64,000 bases of DNA from Rugamonas rivuli (GCF_009380165.1 NZ_WHUF01000004.1:434001-498000), one strand, 5' to 3'. Counted from the first letter of the stretch, positions 8,801 to 17,762 are shown. Notes: generated by a model from the letters alone, not told the origin. Translations and numbers: made by a program.

Positions 8801-9552
8801 GCATCGCCGCCGAGGCCGACCGCATCCTCTGCATTTCCGACGCGGTGCGCCAGGAGCTGCGCCTGTGGCTGCAACAGCAGGACGCCCAGGCGTCGCTGCC
8901 GCAACTGGCGGTGCTGCACCATGGCGCCGACATCGGCGCTGCCGCCGCGCCGTCCGCGACCAAGGTTCAGAACGCCGAACTGGCGCGCTGCACCGAGCTG
9001 CCGGCCTTCCTGATGGTGGGCACGATCGAGCCGCGCAAAGGCCATCTGCAAGCCTTGGACGCTTTCGAGCAGCTGTGGGCGGATGGCGTGCAAGCCAATC
9101 TGGTCATCGTCGGCGCGGAAGGCTGGAAGCCGCTGCCGGCGCACGAACGCCGCACCATTCCGCAGATCGTGCAGCGTTTGCAGCAGCATCCGCAGCTGGG
9201 CAAGCGCCTGTTCTGGCTGCAAGGCCTGGACGACGACGCGCTGCAGCAGCTGTATCGCGACAGCGCCTGCCTGCTGGTGCCGAGCGAGGGGGAAGGTTTC
9301 GGCCTGCCGCTGATCGAAGCGGCCAGCCACGGGCTGCCGTTGCTGGCGCGCGCGCTGCCGGTGTTCCGCGAGGTGGCGGGCGGGCATGCGCAGTATTTCG
9401 ATGGCGCCGACGGCGCCGCGCTGGCCGGGGCCGTGCGCGCCTGGCTGGCGCTGGACGCGGAAGGCAAGGCGCCTTCATCGGCCGGCATGCCGTGGCAGAC
9501 CTGGGCCGACAACGCAGTCGAACTGCTGGCCGTGCTGCGCGGGGAACGCTAG
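5818..9552 (+). CDS. Three-module glycosyltransferase (GT4-type modules), likely O-polysaccharide polymerase
   Basis: A 1244-residue protein starting with MRIVIDLQG at an ATG overlapping the previous stop (TGATG). Three GT-B modules can be traced. Module 1 (about 1-400) has the E-x7-E nucleotide-sugar motif EGFGLPALE near residue 318. Module 2 (about 418-790) starts KLAFVSPLPPERTGIADY and has a degenerate motif (GETSAAVLDCMN, near 716). Module 3 (about 850-1244) starts LVDVTAIARHDLKTGIERV and has EGFGLPLIE near 1159. Fused GT4 domains of this kind build repeating units on the cytoplasmic face, as WbdA does. The donor sugars cannot be read from sequence. Module 2 may have altered or no activity. 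Confidence 0.88.
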   Translation: MRIVIDLQGAQSESRFRGIGRYSLALALGVARNAGQHEVWLLLNGALADAIADLRTAFAGLVPPERICVFEVPVPLAELHTDNSARTRAAELLREHAIAQLRPDAVLVTSLFEGYVDDAVVSVGSFAGAERTAVVLYDLIPFLNPDAYLGTPAQRQYYDRKIASLRRAGLLLSISDYSRQEAVDALQLAPEQVVSISTAVDDSFHPAAPDAQRWGELRSRFGLTRAMLMYAPGGFDARKNIDGLITAYSLLPKAVRASHQLLIASKLGQHDRDQLLAHAARAGIAAGELVLTGYVSDADLIELYRNAALFVFPSRHEGFGLPALEAMACGALVIGADNTSIPEVIGCDEAMFNADDPAAIAAKIAEVLTDVALQQRLREHGRQQARRFSWDVTAQRTVRALEAWRSQADAVAAPAKPARKPKLAFVSPLPPERTGIADYAAQLLPAMLDHFDIELVLQQDKLTLAPELAALPQRSVAWFDEHADEYDQILYQFGNSPFHSHMFGLLRRHPGVVVLHDFFLSGVLAYEQRTGNMPGVWSQALFDSHGYPALLAGQNPDNAEAMRVYPCNLAVLQDATRVIVHSEHARSLARQWYGAQAAANWNVVPLPRALPAQQDRAAARKALGVADDALLVCSFGFIAPTKLTLELIQAWLASRLHADPRCILVLVGENHGGDYGAEVTAAIAGHERIRIAGWTDEAVYHQYLQAADIGVQLRSVSRGETSAAVLDCMNYGLATIVNANGSMAALPTDTVWQLADHFELPALTAALDGLRDDAGRRQTLGAAAAHLLHTAHSPVQCAQLYADAIAEAAIDARSDRPALLHALAARDDLPADEASLQQLASAIARAPDATQARQLLVDVTAIARHDLKTGIERVVRTQAAELLRSPLPGWRVEPVYLSDEGGRWHYRYARRYTAQLLGISAELHDSVADTSAGDVFYSADYTPGAVVAAAQAGLYAHWRARGVHVNFLVHDLLPVLRPEFFPSGAAQGHGTWLRCIAAEADRILCISDAVRQELRLWLQQQDAQASLPQLAVLHHGADIGAAAAPSATKVQNAELARCTELPAFLMVGTIEPRKGHLQALDAFEQLWADGVQANLVIVGAEGWKPLPAHERRTIPQIVQRLQQHPQLGKRLFWLQGLDDDALQQLYRDSACLLVPSEGEGFGLPLIEAASHGLPLLARALPVFREVAGGHAQYFDGADGAALAGAVRAWLALDAEGKAPSSAGMPWQTWADNAVELLAVLRGER

Positions 9553-9558
9553 CAACCC

Positions 9559-9636
9559 GTCGCTCCCGCGAAGGCGGGAGTCCATACTGAGCTTGCTTGC
9601 ATGCGCCGTATGGATTCCCGCTTTCGCGGGAACGAC
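9559..9636. repeat. Inverted pair of REP-like palindromic repeats
   Basis: Two 29-base arms (9559-9587 and 9608-9636) are near-perfect reverse complements, and each contains its own small hairpin with a CCCGC/GCGGG stem. They lie between convergent genes and could act as a bidirectional terminator. A third copy of the unit is at 28991-29019, which shows that it is a dispersed repeat. Confidence 0.75.
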
Positions 9637-9646
9637 ATGCCTGGGT

Positions 9647-10855
9647 CTAGGGCTTTTCGTGGAAGCGTTCCAGACCGTATTGCAACGTGCCCGTGGTGGC
9701 GCCGCCGTCGTGGTACAGGATCAGCAAATCCATATTCTCGCGGTCGCGGAACAGATACTCTTTCAAGCGGCGGATCTGGTCCGTGCTCAGCTGCGAGATA
9801 TTGTTGGTCGCCACCTGCTCCACTTCCGAATAGTAGCGCGCATACCAGCCCGAGATCTTGGAACCGAAGGAATCGGTCAACATCACCAGCCGGCGCTTGG
9901 GCGCCTTCGGATTGCGGAAGCGCGAGATATCGTACAGCGTTTCCGCGTACTCCTTGAACTCCGGGAAGCAGCGCCCGCCGTAGCAGGACTCGACGCCGGC
10001 CGCCGCGAAGTCGGCCTCCTCCACCGTGTTCTTGATGTCCAGCCCCTCGAACAGGTTATGCACGTCCGAGCGGAACTGCGTGCTGACGATGCCGAAGGCC
10101 GGCGCCGGCGTGCCGCGCGGCTTGCCCCACATCGGCAAGGTCAGCTCGGCCACCTCGGCCAGGCCGGGACCGTTCCAGTGGAACCAGTGCTTGGGGAACA
10201 GCATCATGCGGCTGCGGATGTCGCGCATTTCCTTGAGCGGATAAATGGTCGACTGGCGCACCAGCGGGTCGAGCTCATTGCCTGCCAACAGCTTGCCCAT
10301 CGGCGTATCGGTGGCGGCGCAGCGGTCGGATATCCAGCGCGGCAAATCCTGGTACTCGACCACCGGGCCGGACGGCACGATCATCATCCGCGGGTCCAGG
10401 CCCTGGGCGTGGAAGTCACGGAACAGGCGGTTGATGTATTCCGGCGTACCGGCGCGCACCACGGCGTCGCCGGCGCACACCGACGTCACCGCCGAGAACG
10501 GCGGCACATTGGTGCCATGCGCGGTCAGGAACATGCGGCCGTGGCGGCCGGCCGTCACCTGGACCGACGGGAATTCATGGAACAGGCGGTAGCGCAGCCG
10601 GTTGTGCACGCGCAGCAGCGCCGCGCGGAAGCCGAAGTTGTCGTTGATCCAGGCGTCCAGCTTGGCCGGCAGCGCCAGCGCCGTGGCCCAGTCGGTGGGA
10701 CGGTCGGGCAGCGAGGCCAGCACGCGGTTTTCGCCGCGGCGGTCGGCCACGGCGCGGTTGGCGCCGACGATGGCGGGGATGGCCAGCAGCGCGACCAGCG
10801 CGATCTTGGCCGCGTGGCGGCGCAGCGGGCCGGCGGGGGTAGCGGACGTCATCAT
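9647..10855 (-). CDS. AlgJ/AlgX-like SGNH acetyltransferase-related protein
   Basis: A 402-residue protein with an N-terminal hydrophobic segment (KIALVALLAIPAIVGA), so it is anchored or exported to the periplasm. The body resembles the SGNH-hydrolase-like domain of alginate O-acetylation proteins: NDNFGFRAALLR near the N-terminus, the serine block LTDSFGSK around residue 320 and a late DLLILYHDGG segment. In the alginate model such proteins move acetyl groups to the exported polysaccharide. The start codon overlaps the stop of the AlgI-like gene upstream (TGATG), so the pair is coupled. The acceptor is probably the surface glycan made by this cluster, which is an inference. Confidence 0.8.
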   Translation of the reverse strand: MMTSATPAGPLRRHAAKIALVALLAIPAIVGANRAVADRRGENRVLASLPDRPTDWATALALPAKLDAWINDNFGFRAALLRVHNRLRYRLFHEFPSVQVTAGRHGRMFLTAHGTNVPPFSAVTSVCAGDAVVRAGTPEYINRLFRDFHAQGLDPRMMIVPSGPVVEYQDLPRWISDRCAATDTPMGKLLAGNELDPLVRQSTIYPLKEMRDIRSRMMLFPKHWFHWNGPGLAEVAELTLPMWGKPRGTPAPAFGIVSTQFRSDVHNLFEGLDIKNTVEEADFAAAGVESCYGGRCFPEFKEYAETLYDISRFRNPKAPKRRLVMLTDSFGSKISGWYARYYSEVEQVATNNISQLSTDQIRRLKEYLFRDRENMDLLILYHDGGATTGTLQYGLERFHEKP

Positions 10856-12264
10856 CAGAAACGGAAATAAATAAACGGGTTATAGGTACCGGCGGCCATG
10901 TTCAGCACGCAGAGCATGAAGGCGGCGGCCAGCGCGGCCGAGCGCAGCGGCGCCGCCTGCAGCAGCGTCGCGGCGCGGCTGCGCAGCGTGGCCGGCGTCA
11001 GGCGCACGGTGGCGATCAAGGTGCCGATCGCCAGCGCCAGCGCCGACGAGGCGGTGAAGTCCATCTGCCACGGATGCGGCACGGCCGCCTCGCCCTGCAG
11101 GCCGGCCATGGTGCGCAGGAAGGACAGCGCGTGCGGCACGCTATCGGCGCGGAAGAACACCCAGCCCAGCATGACCATCAGCAGCGTGTAGGCTTGCGAC
11201 AGCAGCGACGGCAGCCGCGCCAGCAGCGCGCCCAGGCCCAGGCGCTCCAGCACCAGCAAGGCGCCGTGCCACAGGCCCCAGATCACGAAGGTCCAGGCGG
11301 CGCCGTGCCACAGGCCGCACAGCAGGAACACCAGGCCCAGGTTCAGGTAGGTGCGCAGCGGGCCGTGGCGGTTGCCGCCCAGCGGGATGTACAGGTAGTC
11401 GCGGAACCAGGACGACAGGCTGATGTGCCAGCGGCGCCAGAATTCCGTCATCGACAGCGAGGCGTACGGGCGCTGGAAGTTGGGCGGATAGGTGAAGCCC
11501 AGCATGTGGCCGATGCCGATCGCCATGTTCGAGTAACCGCCGAAGTCGAACAGGATCTGGATGGTGTAGCAGGCGATGCCGATCCAGGCGCCGGCCGTGG
11601 TCAGCTGCGACGGGTCTTGCGCGAACAGGCGGTCGGCCGACAGCGCCACGGTATTGGCGATCAACATTTTCTGCGCGAGGCCGATGATGAACTGGCGGAA
11701 GCCCGCCCACAGGCGCGCGTTCGGCAGGTCGCGGTGCTCGATCTCGTGGGCGATCTGGCGGTAGCGCACGATGGGGCCGGCGATCAGCTGCGGGAACATG
11801 GCCTTGTACATGGCGAAGCGCCAGAAGCTGCTCTGCACTTCGATGTCGCGGCGGTACAGGTCGATCAGGTAGGAAATCCCCTGGAAGGTGAAGAACGAGA
11901 TCCCCAGCGGCAGCACCACGGCCGGCACCGTCACGCCGTGGCCGAGCGGCTGCGCCAGCTGGTTGTAGATGCCGGCGAAGAAGCCGATATATTTGTAGTA
12001 CATCAGGAACGCCAGGTTGGCCAGCACGCCCAGCACCAGCATGGCCTGGCGGCGGCGCTCGCCCCGGGCGGCGTTGATCAGCCAGCCCACGCCGTAGTTC
12101 AGCAGCGCCGACGCCAGCAGCAGCGGCACGAAGCGCGGCTCGCCCCAGGCATAGAACAGCAGGCTGCCGATCAGGAGTACGCCGTTTTTCCACGGCAGCA
12201 CATAGTATAAGAACAGGAATAAGGGGAAAAAATAGAATAAGAACGTGGCGGAACTGAAAACCAT
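10855..12264 (-). CDS. MBOAT-family O-acyltransferase (AlgI-like)
   Basis: A 469-residue multispanning membrane protein of the MBOAT family. It starts MVFSSATFLFYFFPLF and contains FLLCGLWHGAAWTFVIWGLWHG, where the conserved histidine is the expected catalytic residue. It would pass an acetyl group across the inner membrane to the AlgJ-like partner. The ATG at 12264 is preferred because GAGG lies 7 bases upstream; an upstream in-frame start would add 31 residues that do not look conserved. It is the first gene of the two-gene acetylation operon. Confidence 0.9.
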   Translation of the reverse strand: MVFSSATFLFYFFPLFLFLYYVLPWKNGVLLIGSLLFYAWGEPRFVPLLLASALLNYGVGWLINAARGERRRQAMLVLGVLANLAFLMYYKYIGFFAGIYNQLAQPLGHGVTVPAVVLPLGISFFTFQGISYLIDLYRRDIEVQSSFWRFAMYKAMFPQLIAGPIVRYRQIAHEIEHRDLPNARLWAGFRQFIIGLAQKMLIANTVALSADRLFAQDPSQLTTAGAWIGIACYTIQILFDFGGYSNMAIGIGHMLGFTYPPNFQRPYASLSMTEFWRRWHISLSSWFRDYLYIPLGGNRHGPLRTYLNLGLVFLLCGLWHGAAWTFVIWGLWHGALLVLERLGLGALLARLPSLLSQAYTLLMVMLGWVFFRADSVPHALSFLRTMAGLQGEAAVPHPWQMDFTASSALALAIGTLIATVRLTPATLRSRAATLLQAAPLRSAALAAAFMLCVLNMAAGTYNPFIYFRF

Positions 12265-12379
12265 GAATAACCTCAAAGAGACCGGCCGTGTCGCTGCAGT
12301 GGCATTTATATAACGGAAGGGGGGCATCATAAACCAAAACCCCCGCAGCACCGCCAACCGGACAAAAAAATTGCTGTAG

Positions 12380-12408
12380 TGAACATTATCTCAGACCTGC
12401 CGTATAAT
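12380..12408 (+). promoter_or_regulatory. Sigma-70-like promoter for the GT2/GT-C pair
   Basis: TGAACA at 12380-12385 (4 of 6 matches to the -35 consensus) is followed 17 bases later by a perfect TATAAT at 12403-12408. Transcription would start near 12415, about 107 bases before the GT2 gene. Confidence 0.45.
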
Positions 12409-12521
12409 CACGCCGGCATACTTGCCTTATATGTAACTGGCTGTAACGGCACTTGCCGCGTCGATGACCGCCGCTTACCTTACACGCCCCCGTGCTCGCG
12501 CAACAACAACCACCGAAGAAT

Positions 12522-13517
12522 ATGCAGCAGACCAAAACCCCTTCCGTCGCCGTCGTCATTCCCAGTTACAAAGTGACGCGCCATATCCTCGGCGTACTGG
12601 CGGCGATCGGCCCTGAAGTGGACCGCATCTACGTGGTCGACGACCGCTGCCCCGACCAGTCCGGCGCCTATGTGCGGGCCCATAACACCGACCCGCGCGT
12701 GGTGGTGGTCGAGCATGCGGAAAACCAGGGCGTGGGCGGCGCCGTCATGACCGGCTACCAGGCCGCGATCGCCGACGGCGCCGACATCATGGTCAAGGTC
12801 GACGGCGACGGCCAGATGGATCCGTCGCTGATCCCAGCCTTCATCGCCCCCATCCTGGCCGGCGAGGCCGACTACACCAAGGGCAACCGCTTCTTCGACC
12901 TGGAGCAGATCGGCAGCATGCCGCCGATGCGTCTGTTCGGCAACGCCATGCTGTCGCTGCTGACCAAGCTGTCGTCCGGCTACTGGGACTTGTTCGACCC
13001 GACCAACGGCTACACCGCGATCCACCGCGACGCCGCGCGCCACCTGCCGTTCCACAAGATCAGCAAGCGCTATTTCTTCGAGACCGACATGCTGTTCCGC
13101 CTCAACACCCTGAACGCCGTGGTGCACGACGTGCCGATGGACGCGGTCTACGGCGACGAGGTCAGCAACCTGAAGATTTCCAAGATCGTCACCGAGTTCA
13201 TGGCCAAGCACGTGCGCAACTTCTGCAAGCGGGTGTTCTACAACTACTATCTGCGCAATATGTCGCTGGCCTCGATCGAGCTGCCGCTGGGCCTGCTGAT
13301 GGTGGTGGGCGGCAGCGTCTACGGCGGCCTGCACTGGATCGACTCGGCGCGCGCCGGCCTGCCGACCGCGGCCGGCACCGTCATGCTGTCGGCCATGCCC
13401 ATCCTGATGGGCATGCAGCTGCTGCTGGCCTTCCTGGCCTACGACATCGCCTCGGTGCCGCGCCGCCCGCTGCAGAACCGCGGCCGCCTGGTGCGCAGCA
13501 TCATCGCCCGCGGCTGA
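12522..13517 (+). CDS. GT2-family glycosyltransferase with C-terminal membrane segments (polyprenyl-phosphate sugar synthase-like)
   Basis: A 331-residue protein. The GT-A fold starts with SVAVVIPSYKV and contains VVDDRCPD and the metal-binding DGDGQMD. Two hydrophobic segments near the C-terminus (LPLGLLMVVGGSVYGG and a segment with MPILMGMQLLLAFLAY) anchor it in the inner membrane. This layout matches enzymes that load a sugar on undecaprenyl phosphate (GtrB/DPM type). It lies 26 bases before a GT-C protein that would use such a donor. The ATG at 12522 is preferred over an upstream GTG at 12492, since the extra ten residues are not domain-like. Confidence 0.88.
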   Translation: MQQTKTPSVAVVIPSYKVTRHILGVLAAIGPEVDRIYVVDDRCPDQSGAYVRAHNTDPRVVVVEHAENQGVGGAVMTGYQAAIADGADIMVKVDGDGQMDPSLIPAFIAPILAGEADYTKGNRFFDLEQIGSMPPMRLFGNAMLSLLTKLSSGYWDLFDPTNGYTAIHRDAARHLPFHKISKRYFFETDMLFRLNTLNAVVHDVPMDAVYGDEVSNLKISKIVTEFMAKHVRNFCKRVFYNYYLRNMSLASIELPLGLLMVVGGSVYGGLHWIDSARAGLPTAAGTVMLSAMPILMGMQLLLAFLAYDIASVPRRPLQNRGRLVRSIIARG

Positions 13518-13543
13518 CGGCACCCAACCCTACTCCATAGTCC

Positions 13544-15622
13544 ATGCGCCTACTTCAACGCTACACTCCCCGCCTGTCCAATTCGGCCCTGTTCCTGATC
13601 GCGCTGCTGGCCGTCTTCCTCTACTTCACCTTGCGCAACATCGGCCTGTATCCGACCGTGTTCGGCGACGAATGGTCGTACAGCAGCTTCACCCGCCTGA
13701 TGCCGTTCCGCGACACGCAAGTGCCGTCCTACCTGTTCTACACGGTGTACCGGCTGACCAACTTCTGCGGCGACGGCTACCTGGAGTGCGCGCGGCTGAT
13801 CAACGCCGTGTTCTTCGTCGGCGCCGCGCCCTTCATCTACCTGATCGCGCGCCAGTACATGACGCGCCAGATGGCGATTGTGATCGCCGTGCTGGCCATC
13901 CTCACGCCGAGCAATACCTACACCGGCTACTTCATGCCGGAAGCCATGTACTTCTGGGGCTTCTGGGTGTTCAGCTGGAGCGTGCTGCGCGGGCTGGGCC
14001 GGGTCGATGTCCGCTCCGTGATGCTCAGTTCGGCGGTGCTGGGCTTGCTGGCCATGGTCAAGGTGCACGCGCTGTTCCTGATTCCCGGCTACGTGGTCTA
14101 CCTGGCCTACGCCACCTTCGCCCAGCGCGGCGCCAGCGGCAACTGGCGCTGGCTGCGCCAGGCGCTGCTGCTGGTGGCGGTGGCGCTGGCCACGGCCGCC
14201 GTGGTGCGCCTGGCGGTGGGCTATCTGTACGCCGGCCGCAACGGCCTCTACCTGCTGGGCACCATCTATTCCAACCAGGCCCAGGCCCGTCCCGCGCTGG
14301 GCGTGCTGATCCGCCTGGCGCTGGTCAGCCTGCAAGGCCACCTGATGGCGCTGGTGCTGATGTTCGGCATGCCGCTGGCCGCCGCCGCACTGCAATGCGC
14401 CAGCCGCAAGCAGCGCCACGGCGCCGCGCGCGGCAGCAGCACGCTGCTGGCCTACGCGGCGCTGATGATCCCGTCGCTGGTGGCGGTGACGGCGCTGTTC
14501 ACGGCGCTGGTGGCCGGCGGCGGCAATGAGAGCGGCGTGCGCCTGCACATGCGCTACTACGATTTCGCCCTGCCGCTGCTGCTGATCCTGGCCGGCGCGC
14601 AGCTGGTGACGCAGCGTCCCGGCGTGGCGTGGCGCGGCCGCCTGGCGGTGGCGCTGCCGCTGCTGGCGGCGATGTGGGCGGCCAGCCGCTACCTGATTCC
14701 GGGCTACACCCCCAACCACATCGACAGCCCTACCCTGTTCGGCATGGTGCACGACGGCGGCAGCTACCAGGCGCTGATCGGCTTCAGCGTGGCGGCGGTG
14801 CTGCTGTGGGTCGCCAGCACGCGCCTGGCGGCGCGCTGGTTCGTCTACATTGTGATCCCGGTGACGCTGATCATCTCCGGCGACAACGTCAACCTGTATG
14901 CCCGCATCGCGCAGCGCCCGGACGCCTACGTCAAGGCCGGCCTGTTCGCCCACCAGTACCTGACCCAGGAAGAGGCCAAGCGCCTGACCATCGTCGGCAA
15001 CGACATGGCCAACCTGTTCAAGAGCCGCTTCTTCGTCGACAACGTCGACGTCAGCCTGCTGCTGCTGGCGCCCGGCCAGCCGATCACGCTGGCCTCGCTG
15101 GCGCATCCGAACGGCTGGCTGCTGGTGGTGGGCGACTATCCGCTGCCGGAAGGCGCGGTGCGCCACAGCGGCTTCCGCGAGTACACGCTGGCGCGCGTCA
15201 AGCCGCCGGCCGAGGCCAGGCTGCACCGCTTCGCCGAGACCGAGGACGACAGCATGCGCAGCACCGGTTTGTCGTTCATGGAAGATTGGGGCCGCTGGTC
15301 CGAGGGCGGCCAGGTCGCGCTGACCTTTGCCCAGCCGCTGCCCAAGCAATTGCTGCTGCGCCTGGACGTGGCCGCCTACGGACCGAACACCGGCATGGAC
15401 TTCGAAGTGACGATCGGCGGCCAGACCGTGCCGCTGCGCGCGGACGGCTCGCACGGCGTGAAGGAACTGCGCTTCAGCACCGACGGCACGGCGCGCGCGA
15501 TCACCATCAAGATACCGAAGCCGACCTCGCCGCAGGAACTGGGCTTCGGCGGCGACCAGCGCAAGCTGGGCATCGGCCTGTACAGCATGGAAACCATCGA
15601 CGCGGCCGCGCCGCGCCCCTAA
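13544..15622 (+). CDS. Multispanning GT-C-type glycosyltransferase
   Basis: A 692-residue membrane protein with about ten or more hydrophobic segments in the first 490 residues and a soluble C-terminal part. The first periplasmic loop has the acidic motif FGDEWSYS (Asp42, Glu43), as expected for GT-C enzymes that use lipid-phosphate-linked sugars. It probably transfers the sugar loaded by the GT2 protein just upstream to a glycan or lipid in the periplasm. It runs convergent with the next operon, with 12 bases between the stops. The acceptor is unknown. Confidence 0.8.
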   Translation: MRLLQRYTPRLSNSALFLIALLAVFLYFTLRNIGLYPTVFGDEWSYSSFTRLMPFRDTQVPSYLFYTVYRLTNFCGDGYLECARLINAVFFVGAAPFIYLIARQYMTRQMAIVIAVLAILTPSNTYTGYFMPEAMYFWGFWVFSWSVLRGLGRVDVRSVMLSSAVLGLLAMVKVHALFLIPGYVVYLAYATFAQRGASGNWRWLRQALLLVAVALATAAVVRLAVGYLYAGRNGLYLLGTIYSNQAQARPALGVLIRLALVSLQGHLMALVLMFGMPLAAAALQCASRKQRHGAARGSSTLLAYAALMIPSLVAVTALFTALVAGGGNESGVRLHMRYYDFALPLLLILAGAQLVTQRPGVAWRGRLAVALPLLAAMWAASRYLIPGYTPNHIDSPTLFGMVHDGGSYQALIGFSVAAVLLWVASTRLAARWFVYIVIPVTLIISGDNVNLYARIAQRPDAYVKAGLFAHQYLTQEEAKRLTIVGNDMANLFKSRFFVDNVDVSLLLLAPGQPITLASLAHPNGWLLVVGDYPLPEGAVRHSGFREYTLARVKPPAEARLHRFAETEDDSMRSTGLSFMEDWGRWSEGGQVALTFAQPLPKQLLLRLDVAAYGPNTGMDFEVTIGGQTVPLRADGSHGVKELRFSTDGTARAITIKIPKPTSPQELGFGGDQRKLGIGLYSMETIDAAAPRP

Positions 15623-15634
15623 GCTACTTCCGCG

Positions 15635-17335
15635 CTACTTCCGCACCACGGCGCAGAACTGGTAAGGCAGGTAGTTGCGGCCGATGTAGGCCGGATACAC
15701 CCGGCAGCCCGACGCCGGGTCCAGCCGCAGGCCGTGGCGGTCGAGGATGGCGGCGGCGTCGCTGCGCACCGCGCTGTCGGCTTCGTCGCCCTGGCGGCGG
15801 CGCTCGGCGCGCGGCTTTTCCGCCGGGTCTTGCTGGATCGACGTCAACAACACATAGAACGGCCCGCTGCGCTCGGCCATCATGGCCGCCACGCGCTGCT
15901 CGTACAACGGCGAGCCCGGGAATCCCCCACTGATCGACACAAACGCCAGCGAAGCCGGGAAGCCGGCCGTGTACCAGCCCACCGGCGCCTGCGTGGTCAG
16001 CACCAGGCTGCGCTCGGGATGGGCCATCTCCGGCACCGTCACGCGGAAAGCCTCGCTGCTCCAGCGCGCGCGGCCCCAGTGCGGCGTCGGCAGCGCCAGC
16101 AGCACGGCCAGCAGCACCGCGCCGCCCGCCACGCGGCGGGCCGCCGGCGGCGCCAGCAAGCGATGCGCCAGCAGCCACAGCACCAGCGGCGCCAGCAGCT
16201 CCAGCGGCACCAGGTAGCGGTAGATGCTGAACAGCGCCTGCCAGCTCAGGTAAGCCAGCACAAAGAACGCCAGCACGAAGCGCGCCTGCGGCGGCAAGGC
16301 CGCCTGACCCGCGGCGCGCGGCCGGCGCCAGGCCCGCAGCGCCGCCACGGCCAGCACGATGAAGCCCAGGTAGAGCAACGGCCACAACAGCAGTCGCATG
16401 CGGATCTCGGTGACGCGCTCCGGATGCAGCGCGAAGATCACCGGCCACAGCAGCTTCTCGGTCCAGCCCTGCGGCAGCCAGTGGGTGTCGCCGATGCCGA
16501 TCGGCGCCGCCAGCGGCGAGCGGAAGATGTCGTTGAATTGCGGGTACAGCGGATTGCCGAACTCCAGCCACATACGCCAGAACCAGTGGCCCGCCGTCAG
16601 CGCGATGCCGGACAGCACGCCGACGCCGAACACGAAGGCGCGCGACACGGCCCGCCACCAGCCGCCCGGCAGCAGCAGCAGCGCCGCGCACAGCGCCAGC
16701 GCGTAGGTGGCGTTGGTCAGCTTGAGGCCGGTGCCCGCGCCCATCACCAGGCCGGCCAGCAAGGCCAGCGCCAGGCCGCGGCCGCCGGCGCGCGCCAGCG
16801 CCTCCCAGTGGCGCAGCACCAGCGCCAGCGCGCCCAGCACGGACAGCGCGGTCAGGTTGTCGCCCATCGAATTGCCCAGCTGGCTGAAGAAGGCGCAACC
16901 CATGCAGCCGGCCAGCGCCAGCAGCAGCGGCAAGGACAGCGGCAGGCGCGGCGAAGCGGCCTGCGGCAAGTGCGCCAGCAGGCGGCGCGCGATGGCCAGC
17001 ACCAGCAGCGCGTTCAGGCCGTGCAAGGCGCCCATGGCGAAGCCGGCCAGCGGCGCCGGCAAGGCGCGCAGCAGGCCGTAGTAGACCAGGTCCAGCGTCG
17101 GGTTGAAGTAGCTTTGCCACTGGCCCGGCGCCAGGTCCACGTTGAGCTTGCCGTTGAGCAGGGCGAACGGGTTGTACAGATGGTAGTTGCGCAAGTCCCA
17201 GTTGTCGTCCTGCCCCAGCAGCAGCGACAGGAGGCCGAACAGCAGCGGCAGCAGCCACGGACGGGTTTCCAGCAGGGTCAGGCAGCGCGCCATTACGGCG
17301 GACAAGGCGGCAAACGGGCGCGACAACTTAATCAT
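15635..17335 (-). CDS. Multispanning GT-C-like glycosyltransferase, GtrC position in a gtrB-gtrA-X operon
   Basis: A 566-residue protein rich in hydrophobic helices. The first loop carries GQDDNWDLRNYHLYNP, an acidic pair (Asp43, Asp44) typical of GT-C catalytic loops. It is the last gene of a three-gene operon after a GtrB-like GT2 and a GtrA flippase, the arrangement of serotype-conversion gtr clusters where the third gene gives sugar and acceptor specificity. It starts 10 bases after gtrA. A longer-looking reading in another frame of the same strand is a high-GC shadow without hydrophobic structure. Confidence 0.8.
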   Translation of the reverse strand: MIKLSRPFAALSAVMARCLTLLETRPWLLPLLFGLLSLLLGQDDNWDLRNYHLYNPFALLNGKLNVDLAPGQWQSYFNPTLDLVYYGLLRALPAPLAGFAMGALHGLNALLVLAIARRLLAHLPQAASPRLPLSLPLLLALAGCMGCAFFSQLGNSMGDNLTALSVLGALALVLRHWEALARAGGRGLALALLAGLVMGAGTGLKLTNATYALALCAALLLLPGGWWRAVSRAFVFGVGVLSGIALTAGHWFWRMWLEFGNPLYPQFNDIFRSPLAAPIGIGDTHWLPQGWTEKLLWPVIFALHPERVTEIRMRLLLWPLLYLGFIVLAVAALRAWRRPRAAGQAALPPQARFVLAFFVLAYLSWQALFSIYRYLVPLELLAPLVLWLLAHRLLAPPAARRVAGGAVLLAVLLALPTPHWGRARWSSEAFRVTVPEMAHPERSLVLTTQAPVGWYTAGFPASLAFVSISGGFPGSPLYEQRVAAMMAERSGPFYVLLTSIQQDPAEKPRAERRRQGDEADSAVRSDAAAILDRHGLRLDPASGCRVYPAYIGRNYLPYQFCAVVRK

Positions 17336-17345
17336 AGGCGGTAGG

Positions 17346-17762
17346 TCAGCGTTGGAAGACGAGGAATTTGGCGCTCAGGAAGTTCAGCACCAGGCCGGCC
17401 AGCGTGCCGCAGCACACCGCCAGCAATGGCGCGGCGGGCAGCAGCGGCGCGGCCGCCGGCCAGCCGGCCATCAGCGCGATGACGGCGGCCGAGACGCCGT
17501 AGTTGACGGCGCCGCCGAAGGCCATGGCGCCGACATAGCGCCACCACTGGCGCCACGCCGAGTCGCCGGCGGCGTCGAAGGTGTAGCGGCGGTTGATCTG
17601 CCACGTGACCCACACCGCCGACAGGAAGGACAGCACGCGGCCGGCGTGGAAGCCGGTGCCCAGCGCCAGCGCCAGGTACAGCACCAGCACGTCGACCACC
17701 AGGCCGGCGACGCCGGCCACGGCAAAGCGCAGCAGCTGGATGCGGACGTGCGGCTTAAGCAT
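17346..17762 (-). CDS. gtrA: GtrA-family membrane protein (lipid-linked sugar flippase)
   Basis: A 138-residue protein with four hydrophobic segments, starting MLKPHVRIQLLRFAVAGVAGL and including the family-typical VWVTWQINRRYTF. GtrA proteins are thought to flip undecaprenyl-phosphate-sugar across the inner membrane. It lies three bases after the GT2 gene and ten before the GT-C gene, so the three are one operon. Confidence 0.9.
   Translation of the reverse strand: MLKPHVRIQLLRFAVAGVAGLVVDVLVLYLALALGTGFHAGRVLSFLSAVWVTWQINRRYTFDAAGDSAWRQWWRYVGAMAFGGAVNYGVSAAVIALMAGWPAAAPLLPAAPLLAVCCGTLAGLVLNFLSAKFLVFQR

Noticed and set aside
6307..9387. A 1026-residue minus-strand open frame
   Set aside because: It lies opposite the trimodular glycosyltransferase and has shadow composition without motifs.
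13550..15454. A 634-residue minus-strand open frame
   Set aside because: Opposite a membrane glycosyltransferase; low-complexity His/Gln/Arg composition.
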